Positions 58,857 to 64,000 of a stretch of DNA of 64,000 nt are shown here, piece after piece. The translations under genes were made by a program, and so were the position numbers. Where the stretch lies: positions 15,587,434-15,651,433 of the forward strand of contig OY987227.1 in the NCBI GenBank assembly GCA_963920705.1, read 5' to 3'. Source of the stretch: Odiellus spinosus (Eukaryota; Arthropoda; Arachnida; Opiliones; Phalangiidae). Position 1 is the stretch's first letter. Each line of letters begins with the position of its first letter. Under the pieces are notes generated by a model. It was not told the origin of the DNA. It ran no database searches and worked only from the letters and a program-made list of their open reading frames with translations.

Positions 58857-60900
58857 AAGTGTCAGGCTCGTTAATTAAAATAATTAAAATATATCACGAT
58901 CATTAATAAATTTTATGTAAAAGTTTTTCTTGTGTTTGTTGGCTAAAATGTATTTAATTGTGGTCACATTTTGAAGCATTCATTGGTGGATTCATTTTTC
59001 AATATATTGCTTTAGAGAAAAACTTGAATTTCCACTAGACTTGTAATTTACGCTTGTTATTACACATTAACATCAGAGGTGCTAAAAAATTCATCTGCAT
59101 GGAAATTCACCAAAAATACGAATTTCAGAAGCTATAAAGCCGAAACCATTTCCTTTTCTTTTTAGCAGAAAAACATTTTAAGTATAGAAGAAAAGCTCAA
59201 TTATTTCTTTCAACAAAAGGACTTTCAACGAACAACGGTGCCGAGTCGTGTTCAGGGTAGAAAATATTCAAATCATCTTAAATGAAAGGGAAATAAGGTC
59301 AACGAGGTCAACAACGAGCCTTAATTCCAAGCGCTGTGTTTTTAAAAAAAATGAAAATGTTCTTCGATATAGCCCAAATCAACGTTTTCAATTCGAGGCA
59401 CGCGCTACGATCGCTCTTGCCTTAAACAGAACAGAATGACAGAACGAAACATTATTAGCACTTACGTAATATACCGCGGAATTAAATGGCGAAACTCGAG
59501 AGCTAATTTTTCAATCGAAATGGTTATAGGACTTAAGTTTCCCGTTTAGTTTTACGAGAAACGGATGTCTGTAAATGAACCCATCCCTACTTCGAGTAAA
59601 CGTATAAGAAAATATATATATATTTTTTTCTCAAATATATGTAATAAAAAAAAACTGGTACGTTTAGTAAAACAAGTCCAAAGGGCAAGTATTTTTACGA
59701 TTTCTTCATAATAGCTCGACTATTTTGATGGATTTTCACTTTTCAAAGATCAGACGTTATGGGGCCATCTACGTTTCAACCGAAATTGAAAATGTTTTAT
59801 GGTTAATTTTCGACAGCGCTGGAAAATTGTTTAGATAGCTTCTATACGGCAGAGTATCTTGGAGTAATAATTTTTCGTATTTGCTTTTCGCTGCAAAAAA
59901 TGCTTACGTGAAAATTTGCCTTTACAGATAATGAAAACCTTTCGGGGTTTGTGATACAGTTCATTTGATATTAGGTCTACATTCTATACAACGAATAAAA
60001 TAATCAGTCCAATCAAATCCAAGGACAAAACTATCACCGAACGTAATAAGCATATAATCAATAATTACGTGAATTAAGAGCCTAATTATAAACCATGATG
60101 CACTCTCAACCGATTTAAGTTTCTGTTTGTGGAATAACAGAGAGCGAAAGAAAGGATGATGATCTCAATATAGGACATAGAGCTTTAGGAGATATAGTTT
60201 TAAATTTTTGAGAAATTAATTCTTATTAAGAGCACTTACTGAAGTTATAGTAGAGTACGTTCATAGACAAAGAGGGGGGAATGAAATAGCAAAGGCTTAA
60301 AGTGGTTTTGAAGTTAAGAAAACTCTTTTAAATACATCTACTCTTTCAATTAAAGCATATATGATATACGATAACTGGCCGCGCCACAAAAAGAAAACTT
60401 CCAGATGTACCGCGATGATTTCTTACAACCCATCCAAGTTTGCCGAAGAATTTCTATCATAAAATCCCTTCAATGTTAAACTAACCTTAAAGGAAATGTT
60501 TATGATCTAATACAAAAAGTATATGAATTTGGAACTAAAAAATTAAAGCATTGACAGCCAAAATGAATTTGTCAGAATCATTCCATTCGAATAACGGCAA
60601 TATAAAGTTTCCCCTTGAAAGGTATAGGCATACTAATATATAATTTGCCTTTCAAAAAGCTGTTCGAATAGAAAGTTTGCCTTTGAAAAGTAGCCATTAG
60701 AAAGTTTCCTTTGAAAAAGCAGCCAATAAAAACTTAGGAGACTGCAGACAAAGACCAAATACGTCTTAAAACCTCGCTTAAAACAGCCTGTCAAACATTT
60801 TGAATGGGATCTAAATGGAATTGGAGTAATATTTCCGGAAAGATCGTTAAAAACGATTCAAAATATATATATAAACGCCACAGAAAACATTTCCGGCATT
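58857..60900. other. Non-genic stretch
   Basis: No gene is recognised. A 63-codon plus-strand open frame (59248-59439) has no supporting splice sites or domain. Confidence 0.4.
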
Positions 60901-60907
60901 GTAATTT

Positions 60908-60960
60908 TGAAGTACTTCTTAAAAACGCGTCAACCCAGAGGTGTAAAATTTTGAATATGG
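60908..60960 (+). repeat. Dispersed AAAACGCGTCAACCCAGAG repeat, copy 2
   Basis: TTAAAAACGCGTCAACCCAG followed by GGTGTAAAATTTTGAATATGG; see 33246-33282 and 34045-34150. Confidence 0.5.
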
Positions 60961-62897
60961 CTTTGAAAAAACTAAATTCATAATCCAAATGAATTCGAAA
61001 AAATGGTAACAGCCTCGCTTTAAAATTAATCACTTCTTCGATTGTATACCAAAAACGGAGGCCGTTGTAAATATTGCGCCAAAATTAATTCACTTAAACC
61101 ATTCCTTTAAGAATGTTTCCGAAAACATTTCGGTTTAGTGCAAACTACGACAGATCCATAAGTAACTTTTTCCCATATTGAAGTAGTTAAAAATCATATA
61201 AGTAAAACGATGACGTAACCATCCGAGTCTCCCTTATTTATCCTCGCACGCGCGTCTTGTTAAGACAAAAGGCGGGAAGAAAGTTTTGTCATCTTCTTGA
61301 CAAAAAGGGATGGGGACGGATATTTCTAGTTTGTACGTAGACAAATGCTTAATGAAGGGAAGCCAAGAAAAGGAGAAAAATATCATAAAGTGGTCACTTA
61401 AAAGGGAGCGTGAAAGATTTTTTTCAGGCTGACATACGGAATCAATAAAAAAATATTTTAGAGATTTCATTCAGCCTTTAAATTAAACTCGGATAGTTGG
61501 TTTTACTTCGCGGCATATCGGAAATTCAGATCACGTATTTATAATATCAAATTAAGCTAAGTCTAGCTTTTGTTTCAAACCAACGTGAATTTACCGTAGT
61601 TTTGACAAAAAAGCTAAAATCGTGGTTAAATAAATCTTGATTGAAAACGCACCTTAACTCTCGGGTACTTGTTTATCTTTTAATCTAATGAACTAGAATA
61701 TTCAACTGAAAACTTATTATGGTCCAGCAAAGCACTGAATAAATATAAATATTTAAACAGGTCCTCGTGTAGATTTATTTTAAAACGTTAATTATATCCG
61801 AAGATTGTTAGCAGTTTTTACACAGTCATCGCGGGCCTAATTTTAGATGAAAAATCTATTATAACAACAACCCTATTTTCTTTTAACCCACCCTTTAATT
61901 GAAGCCTTCCGACTCTATTAATGGGGTTCTCATCGAATGTTTAAGCCTTTATGGGATGACATATTCTGTCGGAATAAGGGCTTTCATCATTTTTTGACAA
62001 GCGCGCTTCAAGTAGCGGTCCTTTCTTCGCAAATCATATATAACTCCTGCTTATATAGAAACACGGCAACCCGTGTTATTCAACAATAGTCCGTAATATT
62101 ATCAAACCCAATGAGCTGCCAACACTCGTTTTTAAAAACAAAGGGGGTAACGCGAGGAATTATCGGTTCTTATTAAAAACACATTCTTTCATTCTTGCCT
62201 CTTTTTTCCGAGTACGGATTTTACCAAATATTAAAGCTATATGGAGTAGATTTAAACACGGTTTAAAATGCAATGCTCAGCCTTTCATTCTGGTGAAAAT
62301 TGATGGTGAAAAATAACAAAATTCGCAATTGAAGTCGAGTGAATGTTTACTAAGGCACGAAGGGTAAATATTAATGTAAACTAAGTTACGATTGAATCAG
62401 TATTACTTTAGCCTTTAGTTCTGGAAGAGTCTTAACACTGAAATTTTTCAAAATAAGTTTTTTTAAATCTTTTATCATCCGTATTTGAGTAGCGCATTCC
62501 AGATGGAATTTTAGAGACATATTTCTTGTAAGTATAATTTTTATATTTTGATTTTATAAGATAACGATTAAATTACTTGAGTTTTTCTTCCAAAGTCTCC
62601 GAGACATGTCAAATTAAATATTGATAAACTAATAGTAGTAACGTTTCGGGGGCAATGGTTAACCAAATAGGACTGTTAGTCAATACATTTCAAGTTCAGA
62701 AGAATATGGCAACTATATACGTTGTGACAAAGATGTTGGTGGCTTTTGTCTACACAGATAAGATATTTTGTATCATTGATTTGCACAGAATTCTATGCAA
62801 TGTGTCTTTACTTTATAATGCTAAGATCAGCTTTTAGGTGGGAGCAATGATAAAGAACACTTAGGGCCAATTGAAAATGGGTCACATAATGGTCAAT
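60961..62897. other. Non-genic stretch
   Basis: No gene, RNA gene or structured repeat was recognised. Confidence 0.4.
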
Positions 62898-63728
62898 CTA
62901 TAGCCGATTATTCCAAGTCAAAGGGGATGGAATGGGGGCCACGAGAAAGAACTTGGGCACTAGTTTTGGCGGTGGTGTAGAATTTAAGTCACTTAGAAGA
63001 GTGGACGAAATGCTTTTCATGACTATTTAAAGTTGAATAAGAGGCATGTGCCTTAATTTCTTTGCAATGTTTGTGAGGTAGTTGTCGATCCCTAATTTTT
63101 TGGGGTTTTTGATAATTTTTGGAATTTTCTTACACTAAATTATTTCGATTGTAAACATAAAATACTATTGGACACAAGTTTAAACTGATTGAGTTTGTCA
63201 TCGACACTTTGCGACCAAACTTGGCGTAAAACAATTCAAAACTGTAAAGAGCACTCACTGCGATTTTTAGCTTCTCTCCTTACACTCCTGTAGTTGATGC
63301 TATCGTCTAAGCCTCGTTTCGTGCTCCAAGAGGCCATCATTTTCGAGGATAAGTTACGATTCCGAGTCATTGATATTAATCTTCTATTAAGTTCATCTTC
63401 GTTTAGGCCTAACAGCAACCTGTTTCGAGAAAAAATAAAAAAGAGGGTTTCAATTTAAGATTTTCCTTAAGTTTTGTGTCAATTAGGTTTTGAATTAGGC
63501 TTAAGTTTTGAAATGTACAACTGATCAAATTATAGATCTCCCAGAATATTTCAGCTTCGCGTTAAGTGCAAAATTAGCTAGAGGGAAAGATTATAATCAT
63601 ACTGTTCTTTTTCTTTACATGATACTATAAGTAAGATTTTCACTCGATTTAAAATCACGCGTGACTTTTAATTTACCATTTTTAAAATGAAGAGTACAAT
63701 CAAAATGGCGCGGCCCTTTGATGGCCAT
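62898..63728 (-). CDS. Unrecognised three-exon gene, 108 aa in the proposed model
   Basis: The middle exon is the strongest: on the minus strand a pyrimidine-rich acceptor region leads into 63259-63408 (or 63259-63419 if the CAG 11 nt upstream is used), ending at GTGAGT. It reads NEDELNRRLISMTRNR..., then MASWSTKRGLDDSINYRSVR: basic, Ser-rich and clearly coding-like. An ATG exon at 63677-63728 (MAIKGPRHFDCTLHF start) ends at GTAAAT. A last exon at 62898-63022 starts after AATAG and ends TWNNRL-stop, with a Pro-rich core (STPPPKLVPKF). With the TTAG acceptor at 63409 all three join in phase (327 nt). There is no signal peptide or obvious membrane segment, and no family is recognised. A TATAAATA at 63745-63752 is too close to the ATG to drive it. 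Confidence 0.5.
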
Positions 63729-64000
63729 GGTCTTAGGCGTCTATTATTTATAAGACTGTCTATTGATATAATTAAATTCCCTTCGCAATATTGTGTCTAA
63801 CTTAAGTTTTTTAAAAACCTAATTATAATTAATATTCATCAATCTATAAAATTCAGCATATTATTACAACCCCTTAAGCATAAATAGCCCAACACTGACT
63901 AGACTCGTCTCGGGACGTTAATCATCGTCAAACGACAATTATCTCCCCCTTTAAAATGTTTCTGAATTAAATTTAAAACGTTAATTTCTTTTCACCAAAG
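63729..64000. other. Window edge, upstream of the unrecognised gene
   Basis: AT-rich; TATAAATA on the minus strand at 63745-63752. No exon was recognised. Confidence 0.3.

Noticed and set aside
60791-61033. 80-codon minus-strand ORF
   Set aside because: It covers the dispersed AAAACGCGTCAACCCAGAG repeat, also found at 33246 and 34045; more likely element sequence than gene.

Overview
This is nuclear DNA from an animal, most likely an invertebrate. The sequence is AT-rich. It has spliceosomal introns with GT-AG ends, many only about 50-75 bp long, AATAAA poly(A) signals, and three metazoan housekeeping-type genes. It also carries several families of short inverted-repeat elements and large minisatellites. 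I could not place the lineage more closely.

Gene-dense left end (1.7-9.7 kb). A SEC20/BNIP1 SNARE gene lies on the minus strand (1699-2734, 6 exons, 237 aa). A candidate 22-aa micropeptide unit with E-box, CCAAT and TATA elements fires from the opposite strand (2890-3303). Then come a 14-exon SLC5A (SGLT-type) sodium/solute symporter (3892-8455, 679 aa) and a 4-exon TM2D2 gene (8840-9626, 192 aa), head to tail and about 385 bp apart. All three known products are membrane proteins, but nothing suggests a shared pathway.

Gene-poor middle (about 10-43 kb). I recognise no conserved gene here. The region holds CpG-rich, promoter-like patches (about 12.0-12.5, 25.6, 28.6, 33.6 and 36.3 kb) and a few unassigned coding-looking exons (33663, 36371, 41870, 42848). 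It also holds decayed tandem repeats and at least four families of MITE or foldback elements, including a 776-bp foldback element flanked by TTAA (39816-40591).

Composite repeat locus (43.5-54.1 kb). Four copies of a segment alternate with three arrays of a 16-bp minisatellite (about 530 units, 8.5 kb in all). In its fullest copy (45937-46584) the segment has a TATA box, an initiator, a 29-codon hydrophobic ORF and poly(A) signals. The minus strand of the 16-mer has no stop codon in any frame, so 3.7 kb is open in all three minus frames at once. I read those as non-coding. The repeated mini-gene-like segment and its exchange with the minisatellite are the most unusual things in the window.

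Right end (54-64 kb). A TAGGTTAG-rich tandem repeat, a near-perfect 202-bp inverted repeat, another TTAA MITE, and an unrecognised three-exon gene on the minus strand (62898-63728, 108 aa in the proposed model). I saw no tRNA, rRNA or CRISPR.
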